Origin: CF-118 sp035689345
Lineage (GTDB): Bacteria; Chloroflexota; Dormibacteria; Dormibacterales; Dormibacteraceae
NCBI GenBank assembly: GCA_035689345.1
Contig: DASSLR010000084.1
Coordinates: forward strand, 1 to 64,000
Direction of reading: 5' to 3'
DNA: 64,000 bases
In this document: positions 34,082 through 42,570 of the stretch, in pieces
Layout: each line of letters opens with the position of its first letter
Numbering within the stretch: position 1 is the stretch's first letter
Made by a program: the position numbers and the translations under genes
The notes under the pieces: generated by a model
The model's database searches: none
Told to the model about the DNA's origin: nothing
The model's input: only the letters and a program-made list of their open reading frames with translations

Positions 34082-34843
34082 GTGACCGCCAAACGGATCA
34101 TCCCGTGTCTTGACGTGGACGCCGGCCGCGTCGTCAAAGGCGTGCGCTTTCGCGAGCTGCGTGACGCGGGCGACCCCGCGGAGCTTGCGGCGTTCTACGA
34201 CCGCGAGGGCGCCGATGAGATCGTCTTTCTCGACATCACCGCCACCTCGGAGGGTCGGAAGATTCTTCTCGACGCCGTGGCGCGCACCGCGGACCAGGTA
34301 TTCATCCCGCTCACGGTGGGCGGCGGCGTGCGCAGCGTGGCCGACGTCGCCGAGCTGCTCACTCACGGTGCGGACAAGGTCTCACTCAACAGCGCCGCGC
34401 TGGCCGATCCACCGCTGCTCACGCGCTGCGCCGACGTTTTCGGCTCGCAATGCGTGGTGCTCGCGATCGACGCGCGGAGACGCGCCGACGGCGCCGGCTG
34501 GGAGGTCTTCAGCCACGGTGGCCGCCGCCCAACTGGCCGCGACGCGGTCCTGTGGGCGGTCGAAGGTGCGCGACTGGGCGCGGGCGAGATCCTGCTCACC
34601 TCCATGGACCGCGACGGCACGCTCGACGGCTACGACCTCGACCTGGTGCACGCCGTCTCGTCGTCCTTGCGCGTACCGGTCGTGGCTTCCGGTGGCGCGG
34701 GCAACGCCGAGCACATGTACGACGCGCTTTCGCGGGGCGGGGCGGAGGCTGCTCTGGCCGCCTCGATCTTTCATTTCGGTGAGGTGTCGATCGCGGGGGT
34801 CAAGGACGAGCTCGCGCGCAGGGGTTTGGAGGTGAGGCGGTGA
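34082..34843 (+). CDS. hisF: Imidazole glycerol phosphate synthase, HisF
   Basis: The cyclase subunit (253 residues, TIM barrel) has KRIIPCLDVDAGRVVKGV with the catalytic Asp, IPLTVGGGVRS, the second Asp in LAIDARR and VVASGGAGNAEHM. GTG 34082 gives the standard N terminus. hisA, usually beside hisF, is absent from the cluster, so its isomerase must be encoded elsewhere, perhaps by a PriA-like enzyme. Confidence 0.95.
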   Translation: MTAKRIIPCLDVDAGRVVKGVRFRELRDAGDPAELAAFYDREGADEIVFLDITATSEGRKILLDAVARTADQVFIPLTVGGGVRSVADVAELLTHGADKVSLNSAALADPPLLTRCADVFGSQCVVLAIDARRRADGAGWEVFSHGGRRPTGRDAVLWAVEGARLGAGEILLTSMDRDGTLDGYDLDLVHAVSSSLRVPVVASGGAGNAEHMYDALSRGGAEAALAASIFHFGEVSIAGVKDELARRGLEVRR

Positions 34844-35154
34844 AACCCGATTTCTCGAAGGGTCTGGTGCCGGCCGTGGTGCAGAACGCCGAGACCGGAC
34901 TGGTGCTGATGCTCGCCTACATGGACGAGGAGGCGTGGACCAGGACTCGGGAGTCGGGGCGCGCGTGGTTCCACTCCCGGACGCGCGGCCTCTGGGAGAA
35001 GGGAGCAACGTCGGGCAACGTGATGGAGGTGGTCGACGTGCGCCTCGACTGCGACCTCGACGCCGTCCTGCTCAAGGTGCGGCCGTCAGGGCCCGCATGC
35101 CATACCGGCGCCGAATCGTGCTTCTTCAACGAGCCGGGCTCCTCCGACGTATAG
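34840..35154 (+). CDS. hisI: Phosphoribosyl-AMP cyclohydrolase
   Basis: The 104-residue enzyme opens the adenine ring of PR-AMP. It has the Mg site DCDLD in VRLDCDLDAVL, and conserved Cys residues in PACHTGAESCF that bind zinc with another Cys across the dimer. There is no fused HisE domain, and no hisE follows. The GTG start overlaps the hisF stop. It is the last gene of the his operon. Confidence 0.94.
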   Translation: MKPDFSKGLVPAVVQNAETGLVLMLAYMDEEAWTRTRESGRAWFHSRTRGLWEKGATSGNVMEVVDVRLDCDLDAVLLKVRPSGPACHTGAESCFFNEPGSSDV

Positions 35155-35159
35155 CGCTG

Positions 35160-35165
35160 TATATT
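35160..35165 (+). promoter_or_regulatory. -10 box TATATT, argC
   Basis: TATATT is followed by nine bases and ATG 35175. The surrounding AT-rich stretch stands out in this GC-rich sequence. It is the best match to TATAAT among the leaderless boxes. Confidence 0.65.
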
Positions 35166-35174
35166 TATGCGTCC

Positions 35175-36185
35175 ATGACCAGGGTGCGGGCGGCGGTGGC
35201 GGGCGCGAACGGTTATGCCGGCATGACGCTGGTGCACCTGCTGGCCCGGCACCCAAACGTCCAGTTGACGCAGCTGAGCTCGCGCTCACTTGCGGGCAAG
35301 CCTCTGGCCGCGACGTTCCCGCTGCTCGATCTCGCCGGCGAGTTCGTGCCGGAGGTCGACGCCTCAAACGTCGACGTCGTGTTCAGCTGCCTGCCCCACA
35401 ACGTGGGCGCGGGTAAGGCCGGCGCCTGGCTCGATGCGGGCGCGCGCGTGATCGACATGTCGGCCGACTTTCGGCTGAAGGACGCCGCGCAGTACCCGCT
35501 CTGGTACCGGCAGGAGCACCCTGCGCCGCAGTTGCTGGGGCGCGCGGTGTTCGGCCTCCCGGAGCTGCACGAGGAGGAGCTCAAGACGGCCGCGCTGGTG
35601 GCGGTCCCGGGCTGCTACTCGACCGCGACGATCCTCGCTCTCGCGCCCGCGGTCGCGGCCGGCCTGGCCGGAAAGGATGTCGTCGTCGACGCCAAGTCAG
35701 GCGTCAGTGGCGCGGGAAGATCGCCTGGCCTGGGCTCCCACTTCAGCGAGGTGAACGAGTCGCTTGGGGCGTATGCGATCTCGGGCCACCGTCACCTGCC
35801 CGAGGTGACCCAGGAGCTGATGGCGTTGGGCAGCAACGGGCTGCGGGTGACGTTTGTGCCGCACCTCGTGCCGATGACGCGAGGCATCCTGGCGACCTGC
35901 TACTTCGACCTCAAAGGGCCCGTCGACGATCTGCGCGGGGCCTACGCCGAGTTCTACGCCGGGCAGCCGTTCACGCGGGTCGTGGCCGACAGCCCGCCGA
36001 CCAAGCTGACCAGCCACTCCAATCTCTGCCTGGTCAACGTCAGCGCCCAGGGCGCCAAGGCCGTCGTCACATCGGCCCTCGACAACCTGGTCAAGGGCGC
36101 GTCGGGCCAGGGAGTCGAGTGCTTCAACATCGCATTCGGTTTCGACCGCGTGACCGCCCTGGAGTCGACGATTCAGTGGCCGTGA
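35175..36185 (+). CDS. argC: N-acetyl-gamma-glutamyl-phosphate reductase
   Basis: ArgC makes N-acetylglutamate semialdehyde. The 336-residue protein has the N-terminal Rossmann AAVAGANGYAGMTLVHLL, the catalytic Cys in VAVPGCYSTATILAL, and GHRHLPEVTQE. ATG 35175 follows a TATATT box by nine bases, and starts a new unit 20 bases after hisI. The longer frame to 34935 is spurious. Confidence 0.95.
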   Translation: MTRVRAAVAGANGYAGMTLVHLLARHPNVQLTQLSSRSLAGKPLAATFPLLDLAGEFVPEVDASNVDVVFSCLPHNVGAGKAGAWLDAGARVIDMSADFRLKDAAQYPLWYRQEHPAPQLLGRAVFGLPELHEEELKTAALVAVPGCYSTATILALAPAVAAGLAGKDVVVDAKSGVSGAGRSPGLGSHFSEVNESLGAYAISGHRHLPEVTQELMALGSNGLRVTFVPHLVPMTRGILATCYFDLKGPVDDLRGAYAEFYAGQPFTRVVADSPPTKLTSHSNLCLVNVSAQGAKAVVTSALDNLVKGASGQGVECFNIAFGFDRVTALESTIQWP

Positions 36186-37393
36186 CCTATCCGCGCGGCT
36201 TTGTCGCGGGCACGGCGTCGTGCGGGATCAAGGCATTCACAGCGGGCGCGACAGCGATGCCGTCAGGCCAGCAGAAGGACCTGTGCGTCGTCCAGTCGGA
36301 CCGCCTTTGCGACACGGGCGGAGTGTTTACGACCAACAAGGTCAAGTCCGCCTCCGTCGTCATCGACCACCTGCACCTGCAGCACAACAGGGTGCAGGCG
36401 CTGGTGGTCAACTCCGGCAACGCCAACGCTTGCACCGGAGCGCAGGGTTTCAAGGACGCCCTCCTGATGGCCAAGATCACCGCCGACCATCTCGACCTCG
36501 ATCCCGACCAGGTGCTGGTCAGCTCGACCGGCGTGATTGGCCGCTACATGCCGATGGACGCTGTGAAGTCGGGGATCGTCAGCGCGTGCGCGGACCTCGA
36601 CGCCTCGCACGGGCTCGACGCGGCCCATGCGATCATGACCACCGACTCGCGGCCGAAGACGGCCGAGCTCGAGATCAACCTGGCCGGCACGCCGGTGCGC
36701 GTCGGCGGGATGTGCAAGGGCTCGGGCATGATCCATCCCAACATGGCAACGATGCTCGCCTACATCACGACCGACGCGGCGGTGGAGCCGGGTCTCATGG
36801 CCGGCGCGGTCAAACGCGTGGCCGACCGGAGCTTCAACCAGGTCACCGTCGACGGCGACAGCTCGACCAACGACACGTTCCTGATGCTGGCGAACGGCGC
36901 CGCGGGCAACGCTCCGGTTCAGCCCGGAAGCGCGGAGGCCACGCAGCTCGAGCAGGCGCTGCTGGAAGTCGCCCGGCGGCTGGCACGGGCGATCGCGCGC
37001 GACGGCGAGGGCGCGACCAAGCTGCTGACCGTGCGCGTGTCCGAAGCGGCATCCGGTGATGACGCGCGCCTGGCGGCCCGGACCGTAGCTTCGTCGAGCC
37101 TGGTCAAGACCGCCATTCACGGCGGCGATCCCAACTGGGGCAGGATCGTGTGTGCACTCGGCTACAGCGGCGCGGAGATGGCGATCGACCGCCTGCACCT
37201 GAGCATCGGCGGACTCACTGTCTTCGAGCGCGGCGCCGGTGTCGCGGTCGACCTGGCGGCGGTTCGGAGCGTCTTCGAGCAACCTGAAATCGAGATCGTA
37301 GCCACGCTCGGCATGGGTGAGGGAGCCTCCGAGGCCTGGGGCTGCGACCTATCGGAGGAGTACGTGCGCATCAACGCCGACTACACGACATGA
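36182..37393 (+). CDS. argJ: Ornithine acetyltransferase (bifunctional ArgJ)
   Basis: ArgJ recycles the acetyl group between N-acetylornithine and glutamate. The 403-residue precursor has the autoprocessing site in KGSGMIHPNMATMLAYITTD, with cleavage expected between the Ala and Thr of MATML, and also VNSGNANACTG. GTG 36182 overlaps the argC stop. Presence of argJ means the cyclic acetyl route, so a separate ArgA and ArgE may not be needed. Confidence 0.95.
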   Translation: MTYPRGFVAGTASCGIKAFTAGATAMPSGQQKDLCVVQSDRLCDTGGVFTTNKVKSASVVIDHLHLQHNRVQALVVNSGNANACTGAQGFKDALLMAKITADHLDLDPDQVLVSSTGVIGRYMPMDAVKSGIVSACADLDASHGLDAAHAIMTTDSRPKTAELEINLAGTPVRVGGMCKGSGMIHPNMATMLAYITTDAAVEPGLMAGAVKRVADRSFNQVTVDGDSSTNDTFLMLANGAAGNAPVQPGSAEATQLEQALLEVARRLARAIARDGEGATKLLTVRVSEAASGDDARLAARTVASSSLVKTAIHGGDPNWGRIVCALGYSGAEMAIDRLHLSIGGLTVFERGAGVAVDLAAVRSVFEQPEIEIVATLGMGEGASEAWGCDLSEEYVRINADYTT

Positions 37394-38226
37394 CACTGAC
37401 CGTCGAAGAGCGAGCCAAGGTTCTCGTCGAGGCCCTGCCGTACATCAAGCGATTCCACGGCCAGATCGTGGTCATCAAGGTGGGTGGCAACGCGATCGAG
37501 CACGCCAAGGAGCAGACGCTGCTGGACGTCGTGTTGCTGCGCTACGTCGGCATGCAGCCGGTGCTTGTGCACGGAGGCGGACCCGAGATCACCGCAATGA
37601 GCGAACGGCTCGGCCTGACAGCCGAGTTCAAGAACGGGCTTCGCATCACCGACGACAAGACGATGGAGGTCGTGAAGATGGTGCTGACAGGCAAGGTCAG
37701 CCCCGACCTCGTTGCTTCGCTGAACCGGTTGGGTGGCCAGGCGGTGGGCATGAGCGGCGAGGACGGGCCGAGCATCATCGCCGAGCCCCTGTCCCCCGAC
37801 ATGGGGTTTGTGGGCAAGGTGGTGCAGGTCAACTCGGAGCCGATCACGGCGCTGCTCGGGCGCGGGTACGTGCCGGTCATCGCCTCGATCGGGCTGGGCT
37901 ACGACGGGCACGCTTACAACATCAACGCCGACACCGTGGCGGCGGAAGTCGCGGTTGCGCTGGGCGCGGCCAAGCTGATCCTGCTCACCGACGTGCCTGG
38001 CGTGCAGGGCGCCGACGGTGGCGTGGTGGCGGTGATGTCGAAGGACGACGCGCAACATCGGATCGCGACCGGCGAGGTCACGGGCGGCATGATCCCCAAG
38101 CTCCAGGCGTGCCTTCGCTCGCTGGATCGCGTACCCCTCGCGCACATCATCGACGGCCGGGTGCCGCACGCACTTCTGCTGGAGCTCTTCACCGAGGCGG
38201 GCATCGGGACGATGGTCACGCCGTGA
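37390..38226 (+). CDS. argB: Acetylglutamate kinase
   Basis: ArgB phosphorylates N-acetylglutamate. The 278-residue protein has VVIKVGGNAIEHAKEQ and VLVHGGGPEIT in the phosphate-binding loop, NINADTVAAEVAVALGA and GGMIPKLQACLRSL at the C-terminal side. The N-terminal helix (residues 1-20) is of the type that in arginine-inhibited kinases forms the hexamer. It overlaps argJ by four bases. Just 3' of its stop is repeat element A. Confidence 0.95.
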   Translation: MTLTVEERAKVLVEALPYIKRFHGQIVVIKVGGNAIEHAKEQTLLDVVLLRYVGMQPVLVHGGGPEITAMSERLGLTAEFKNGLRITDDKTMEVVKMVLTGKVSPDLVASLNRLGGQAVGMSGEDGPSIIAEPLSPDMGFVGKVVQVNSEPITALLGRGYVPVIASIGLGYDGHAYNINADTVAAEVAVALGAAKLILLTDVPGVQGADGGVVAVMSKDDAQHRIATGEVTGGMIPKLQACLRSLDRVPLAHIIDGRVPHALLLELFTEAGIGTMVTP

Positions 38227-38230
38227 GCGT

Positions 38231-38330
38231 CTTAACAACCTGGGTTGTGCGCGTCGCGATTCGCCCGTATTCTCGGGATCGCCGCGAGGAATTCCCCCTG
38301 AGAGGTGGGTGGGGGGTCTGTGGGTGGGAC
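38231..38330 (+). repeat. 3'-flanking RNA-like element, copy A
   Basis: The block cttaacaacctgggttg (38231-38247) starts 5 bases after the argB stop. A hairpin with GCGAT/ATCGC and CCCG/CGGG stems follows (about 38256-38280). Then comes a G-quadruplex-type tract at 38307-38328 (GGG-T-GGGGGG-TCTGT-GGG-T-GGG). Copies B (54087) and C (57690) have the same 5' block and G-rich end. A promoter for argD lies downstream, near 38349. Confidence 0.6.
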
Positions 38331-38348
38331 GCGCGCGCGCGATCCTTT

Positions 38349-38354
38349 GATATG
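38349..38354 (+). promoter_or_regulatory. -10-like box TGATAT, argD
   Basis: TGATAT is about 30 bases before ATG 38384, and the sequence around it is locally AT-richer. It suggests argD is separately transcribed from argCJB. Confidence 0.35.
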
Positions 38355-38383
38355 TGGCGCGGCGACGCCGCTGGAGCGGCCCG

Positions 38384-39550
38384 ATGACCGCCAACACCAC
38401 GCCCGAGCTCGCGGACCAGTACCTGATGCACACCGGCAAGCGGCTGCCCGTCACGTTCGTCCACGGCCGCGGGTGCCTTGTTTACGACGAGGCCGGCAAG
38501 GAGTACCTCGACCTCGTCGCGGGCATCGCCGTCAACGTGCTCGGCCATGCGCACCCCGAGGTTGCGGCGGCGGTGGCCAGCCAGGCGCACTCCCTCATCC
38601 ACGCGTCGAACCTCTACTACACGCAGCCGCAGGTGGAGCTGGCGCAGCGGTTGGTCCAGCTGTCGTTCCCTTCCCGTGTCTTCTTCGCCAATTCCGGCGC
38701 CGAGGCCAATGAGGCCGCCATCAAGATCGCGCGCAAATGGGGAGCGCAGCACAAGCACGGCGCCTTTCAGATCATCACCTCGATAGGCTCCTTCCACGGG
38801 CGCACGATGGCGACGGTCACGGCCGGTGGCCAGCCGAAGTACTCCGATCCGTTCAGGCCCCTGCCCGAAGGATTCGTGCACGTGGCGTACAACGACCTCG
38901 AGGCGATCAAGGCCGCGACCGGCAAGGACACGGTCGCGGTAATGCTCGAGCCGGTGATGGGCGAGATCGGCGTGATCCCGGCCAAGACGGGATACCTCGA
39001 AGGCGTGCGCCAATGGTGCGACGACCAGGGACTGCTGCTCATCCTCGACGAGGTCCAGACGGGCATCGGGCGCACTGGGCGCTGGTTCGCACATCAGCAC
39101 GATGGCATCACGCCCGACGTCATGACCCTGGCCAAGGGACTCGGCGGCGGCGTCCCCATCGGTGCGGTGCTCGCGTCACCGAAAGCCGACGTTTTCGAGC
39201 CCGGCGACCACGGCTCGACGTTCGGTGGAAATCCGCTCGCGTGCGCCGCCGCGTTGTCGGTGCTCCACGTCGTCGAGCGCGACGGCCTCGTCGGCCACGC
39301 CGCCGAGATGGGCGACCTGCTCGACAGCGCGCTCCAGGACCTCGGCGGCAAGGAGACCCGCGGCCGCGGCCTGATGCGCGCAGTCCAGTTCGAAGAGCCG
39401 AAGGCGAAGCCGTTTCAGCAGGCCTGCCTCGAGGCCGGCGTGCTCGTGAACGCCGTCGACGATCACTCGGTGCGCTTCGTGCCGCCCCTGATCATCAGCC
39501 CCGACCAGATCGAGCACGCGCGCGCGGTCATGCAGTCGGTGGCCAAATGA
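38384..39550 (+). CDS. argD: Acetylornithine aminotransferase
   Basis: ArgD is a PLP enzyme converting N-acetylglutamate semialdehyde to N-acetylornithine. The 388-residue protein has FFANSGAEANEAAIKIAR, SFHGRTMATVTAGGQ, LDEVQTGIGRTG and the PLP lysine in TLAKGLGGGVPIGA. ATG 38384 is preferred over GTG 38354, which would add ten Arg-rich residues. The gene overlaps argR in an ATGA junction. Confidence 0.93.
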   Translation: MTANTTPELADQYLMHTGKRLPVTFVHGRGCLVYDEAGKEYLDLVAGIAVNVLGHAHPEVAAAVASQAHSLIHASNLYYTQPQVELAQRLVQLSFPSRVFFANSGAEANEAAIKIARKWGAQHKHGAFQIITSIGSFHGRTMATVTAGGQPKYSDPFRPLPEGFVHVAYNDLEAIKAATGKDTVAVMLEPVMGEIGVIPAKTGYLEGVRQWCDDQGLLLILDEVQTGIGRTGRWFAHQHDGITPDVMTLAKGLGGGVPIGAVLASPKADVFEPGDHGSTFGGNPLACAAALSVLHVVERDGLVGHAAEMGDLLDSALQDLGGKETRGRGLMRAVQFEEPKAKPFQQACLEAGVLVNAVDDHSVRFVPPLIISPDQIEHARAVMQSVAK

Positions 39551-39966
39551 GCCGGTCCACCCCCGCCGGCAAGGACCAGCGCCAGCAGGCGATCCTCGCA
39601 CTGGTCAGCCGCGGGGGCGCGCAGACGCAACACGACATCGCCGCGGCACTGTCCCGGCGCGGTCACCGAGTGACCCAGGCCACGATCTCGCGCGACATTC
39701 ACGAGCTCGGGCTTGTTCGCTCCGGAGCGGGTTACCGCAGCACCGCCGCCCTCGTCAGGGAGCTCGTCATCTCCATCGAGTTCGTGCAACCGCTCGCGGT
39801 CATTCGCACGCCGCCCGGAACGGCGAACCTGGTGGCGCGGCGCATCGACGAAGCCTCGCTGCCGGGAATCGCGGGCACCGTCGCCGGCGACGACACAATC
39901 ATCGCCGTCCTCAGGCAGCCCGGCGCCGGCCGCTCGCTGAAGGAACTTCTCCTCTCGGGTGACTGA
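39547..39966 (+). CDS. argR: Arginine repressor
   Basis: The 139-residue regulator has the N-terminal winged helix (IAAALSRRGHRVTQATISRDIHELGLVR) and the C-terminal arginine-binding, hexamerising domain with GTVAGDDTIIAVLR. It binds ARG boxes in arginine operons when arginine is high. ATG 39547 overlaps the argD stop. I could not identify ARG-box operators with certainty near argC or argD. Confidence 0.93.
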   Translation: MSRSTPAGKDQRQQAILALVSRGGAQTQHDIAAALSRRGHRVTQATISRDIHELGLVRSGAGYRSTAALVRELVISIEFVQPLAVIRTPPGTANLVARRIDEASLPGIAGTVAGDDTIIAVLRQPGAGRSLKELLLSGD

Positions 39967-41209
39967 CAACCGCAAGATCGTGCTCGCCTACTCGGGCGGG
40001 CTCGACACATCAGTGGCGATCCGCTGGCTCAAGGATCTGGGCTGGGACGTCATCGCGTTCACGGTCGACCTGGGCGAGAAGAAGGACCTCGACGCGGTGC
40101 AGGCGAAGGCGCTCAAGACCGGCGCATCCGCAGCGTACGTCGCCGACGGAAGGCGGCCCTTCCTCGAACTGTTCGTGTGGCCGTCCCTCCAGGCAGGCGC
40201 CGTCTACGAGAAGGAGTACCCGCTGGCCACCGCGCTCGGCCGTCCGCTGATCGCCGCGATGCTCGTGCAGGTGGCGCGCCGCGAGGGCGCCACCGCGATC
40301 GCGCACGGGTGCACCGGCAAGGGCAACGACCAGGTCCGCTTCGACGTCGCCACGGCGGCGCTCGCTCCGGACCTCGAGGTGGTCGCGCCTGTGAGGGAGT
40401 GGGGGATGAACCGCGATGACGAGATCGAGTACGCACACAAGCACGGAATCGAGGTGCCCGCGACAGCCCAGTCGCCTTACTCGACCGACGAAAACCTCTG
40501 GGGCCGCTCCATCGAGGCGGGCGTGCTCGAGGATCCGTGGTCCGAGCCGCCGGCCGACGTGTACGCGTGGACCAAGGATCCGAGGCGCTGTCCCGACGAG
40601 CCTGCGTACGTGGAGATCGGCTTCAGGCATGGCATCCCCGTCGCCCTCGACGGCATGCCGCGCGAGCCCCTCGAAATCGTCACCGAGCTGAATCGCATCG
40701 GCGGTGACCACGGGGTGGGTCGCATCGACCACCTCGAGAACCGGCTCATCGGCATCAAGTCGCGCGAGATTTACGAGGCGCCCGCGGCCGTGCTGCTGCT
40801 GCAAGCGCATCAGGCTCTCGAGGACATCACGCTCCCCAAAGAGGTGGCGCGATTCAAGGAATCGGTGGGCCAGCAGTGGGCACAGATGGTCTACGACGGG
40901 CTGTGGTTCAGCCCGCTGCGCGACGCGCTGTATGCCTTTGTGACCGAGACCCAGGCTCACGTCACCGGCGACGTGCGGCTCAAGCTTTTCAAGGGCTCGT
41001 CGACGGTGGTGGGCCGCAAGAGCCCGGCGCAGCTGTACCAGCTTTCGCTCGCGACCTACGGCCGCGGTGACGCCTTCGACCAGAAGGCCGCCGCCGGCTT
41101 CATCAAGCTGTGGGGGCTGGGCGTGCGCACCGCGGCCCAGGTGCAGGGCCGCCTGCCCGAGCGCGAGCTGGGCAACCTGCTCGGCGACGTGAAGAGGCTC
41201 GCCCCATAG
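39959..41209 (+). CDS. argG: Argininosuccinate synthase
   Basis: ArgG joins citrulline and aspartate with ATP. The 416-residue protein starts with the P-loop KIVLAYSGGLDTSVAIRWL, and has ATAIAHGCTGKGNDQVRF and YSTDENLWGRSIE. GTG 39959 overlaps the argR end by eight bases. Length and motifs match the family. Confidence 0.96.
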   Translation: MTDNRKIVLAYSGGLDTSVAIRWLKDLGWDVIAFTVDLGEKKDLDAVQAKALKTGASAAYVADGRRPFLELFVWPSLQAGAVYEKEYPLATALGRPLIAAMLVQVARREGATAIAHGCTGKGNDQVRFDVATAALAPDLEVVAPVREWGMNRDDEIEYAHKHGIEVPATAQSPYSTDENLWGRSIEAGVLEDPWSEPPADVYAWTKDPRRCPDEPAYVEIGFRHGIPVALDGMPREPLEIVTELNRIGGDHGVGRIDHLENRLIGIKSREIYEAPAAVLLLQAHQALEDITLPKEVARFKESVGQQWAQMVYDGLWFSPLRDALYAFVTETQAHVTGDVRLKLFKGSSTVVGRKSPAQLYQLSLATYGRGDAFDQKAAAGFIKLWGLGVRTAAQVQGRLPERELGNLLGDVKRLAP

Positions 41210-41223
41210 CTCCCACCAGGAAG

Positions 41224-42558
41224 TTGTGGGGAGGCCGGTTCACCGGCAGGCTGCTGCCGGAGCTCGAGCAGTTCTCGTCCTCGCTCGCGGTGGACTACGA
41301 GCTGTACCCGTACGACATCGCCGGCAGCGTCGCCCACGCGCGCGGGCTGGCCGCGGCCAGGATCATCAAGCCCGCGCAGCTCCGTGCCATCGAGCGTGGG
41401 CTGCGGCGCGTCAAGCGCGAGCTCGATTCCGGTGACTTCAAATTCGAGCCTTCCGACGAGGACATCCACACCGCAGTCGAACGACGCCTGACAGCGCTCA
41501 CGCCGCATGGCGCTGCGCTGCACGCGGGTCGGTCTCGCAACGACCAGGTCGCCACCGACCTGCGCCTCTATTGCCGCTTCGCCGCCGTCGCCGCTGTGAC
41601 GGGCATCGCGCAAGCCGTCGCCGACCTGGCCAAACAAGCGGAGACACACGCCACGTGGCCGATGCCCGGCTACACGCACCTTCAGCGCGCCCAGCCGGTG
41701 ACCGTCGGTCACCATCTTCTGGCTCATGCGGAACCGCTTCTCCGGGATGCCGAGCGCTTTCGCCACGCGTACGAGGCGGCGGACGAGCTGCCGCTTGGCT
41801 CGGGAGCGCTCGCGGCCAGCACCCTGCCGCTCCGCCGCGAGTTCGTGGCCAAAGAGCTTGGCTTCTCCCGGCTGAGCTCCAACAGCATCGACGCGGTTTC
41901 GGATCGCGACTTCGCCCTCGACCTCGTGTACGCGTGCCTCGCGACTGCGTTGCACCTCAGCAGGCTGGGGGAGGACGTGGTGCTGTGGTCGTCGGCCGAG
42001 TTCGGGTTCGTTCACCTGGCCGACGAGATCGCGACGGGATCGAGCCTGATGCCTCAAAAGAAGAACCCGGACATCGCGGAGCTGCTTCGTGCCCGTCCGG
42101 GCCTTGCGTTGGGCAGCCTCGCCTCGCTGGCCACGACGTTGAAGGGACTGCCGCTTGCCTACGACCGCGACCTCCAGGAAGACAAGCAGGCGGTCTTCGC
42201 GGCCGTCGACGGCGCGCTCGGTGCGCTGCAGGCAGCCGCGCTGCTGGTCCGTCACCTCCAGTTCGATCGCGAGCGCCTTGCCGTCGCCGCGGCCGACCCG
42301 GGTCTGCGCGCGACCGACGCGGCCGAGCATCGCGTGAAGAAGGGCGAGGCCTTCAGGCACGCGCACGAGTCGGTGGGCCAGGCGGTGCGCCAGGGCAAGC
42401 TTGCTCCGGCATGGTCGGTCGAGAGATCGCTCCAGGCCAGGGATCTTCCCGGCGGGCCGAGCCCGAAGAGGGTCCGGGCGCGCGTGAAGGCGGTCGCGAA
42501 GCAGGCGGCGGTCCTCCGCGAGTGGGCTAACGAGCACCCGCCCGCCCTCCCGATATGA
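41224..42558 (+). CDS. argH: Argininosuccinate lyase
   Basis: ArgH releases arginine and fumarate. The 444-residue protein begins with WGGRFTGRL, the family N-terminal motif, and has HAGRSRNDQVATDLRLY, the catalytic His in PGYTHLQRAQP and the signature GSSLMPQKKNPD. The TTG at 41224 leaves only Met before WGGRF; an in-frame ATA overlapping the argG stop (ATAG) would restore the usual KLWGGRF context, so a non-standard start is possible. Confidence 0.93.
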   Translation: MWGGRFTGRLLPELEQFSSSLAVDYELYPYDIAGSVAHARGLAAARIIKPAQLRAIERGLRRVKRELDSGDFKFEPSDEDIHTAVERRLTALTPHGAALHAGRSRNDQVATDLRLYCRFAAVAAVTGIAQAVADLAKQAETHATWPMPGYTHLQRAQPVTVGHHLLAHAEPLLRDAERFRHAYEAADELPLGSGALAASTLPLRREFVAKELGFSRLSSNSIDAVSDRDFALDLVYACLATALHLSRLGEDVVLWSSAEFGFVHLADEIATGSSLMPQKKNPDIAELLRARPGLALGSLASLATTLKGLPLAYDRDLQEDKQAVFAAVDGALGALQAAALLVRHLQFDRERLAVAAADPGLRATDAAEHRVKKGEAFRHAHESVGQAVRQGKLAPAWSVERSLQARDLPGGPSPKRVRARVKAVAKQAAVLREWANEHPPALPI

Positions 42559-42560
42559 CA

Positions 42561-42566
42561 TAACTT
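42561..42566 (+). promoter_or_regulatory. -10 region TATGACATAACTT, coaX
   Basis: An AT-rich stretch at 42554-42566, with TAACTT as the nearest TANNNT match, lies only four bases before GTG 42571; TATGAC at 42554 is a second option. Confidence 0.4.
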
Positions 42567-42570
42567 CCGG

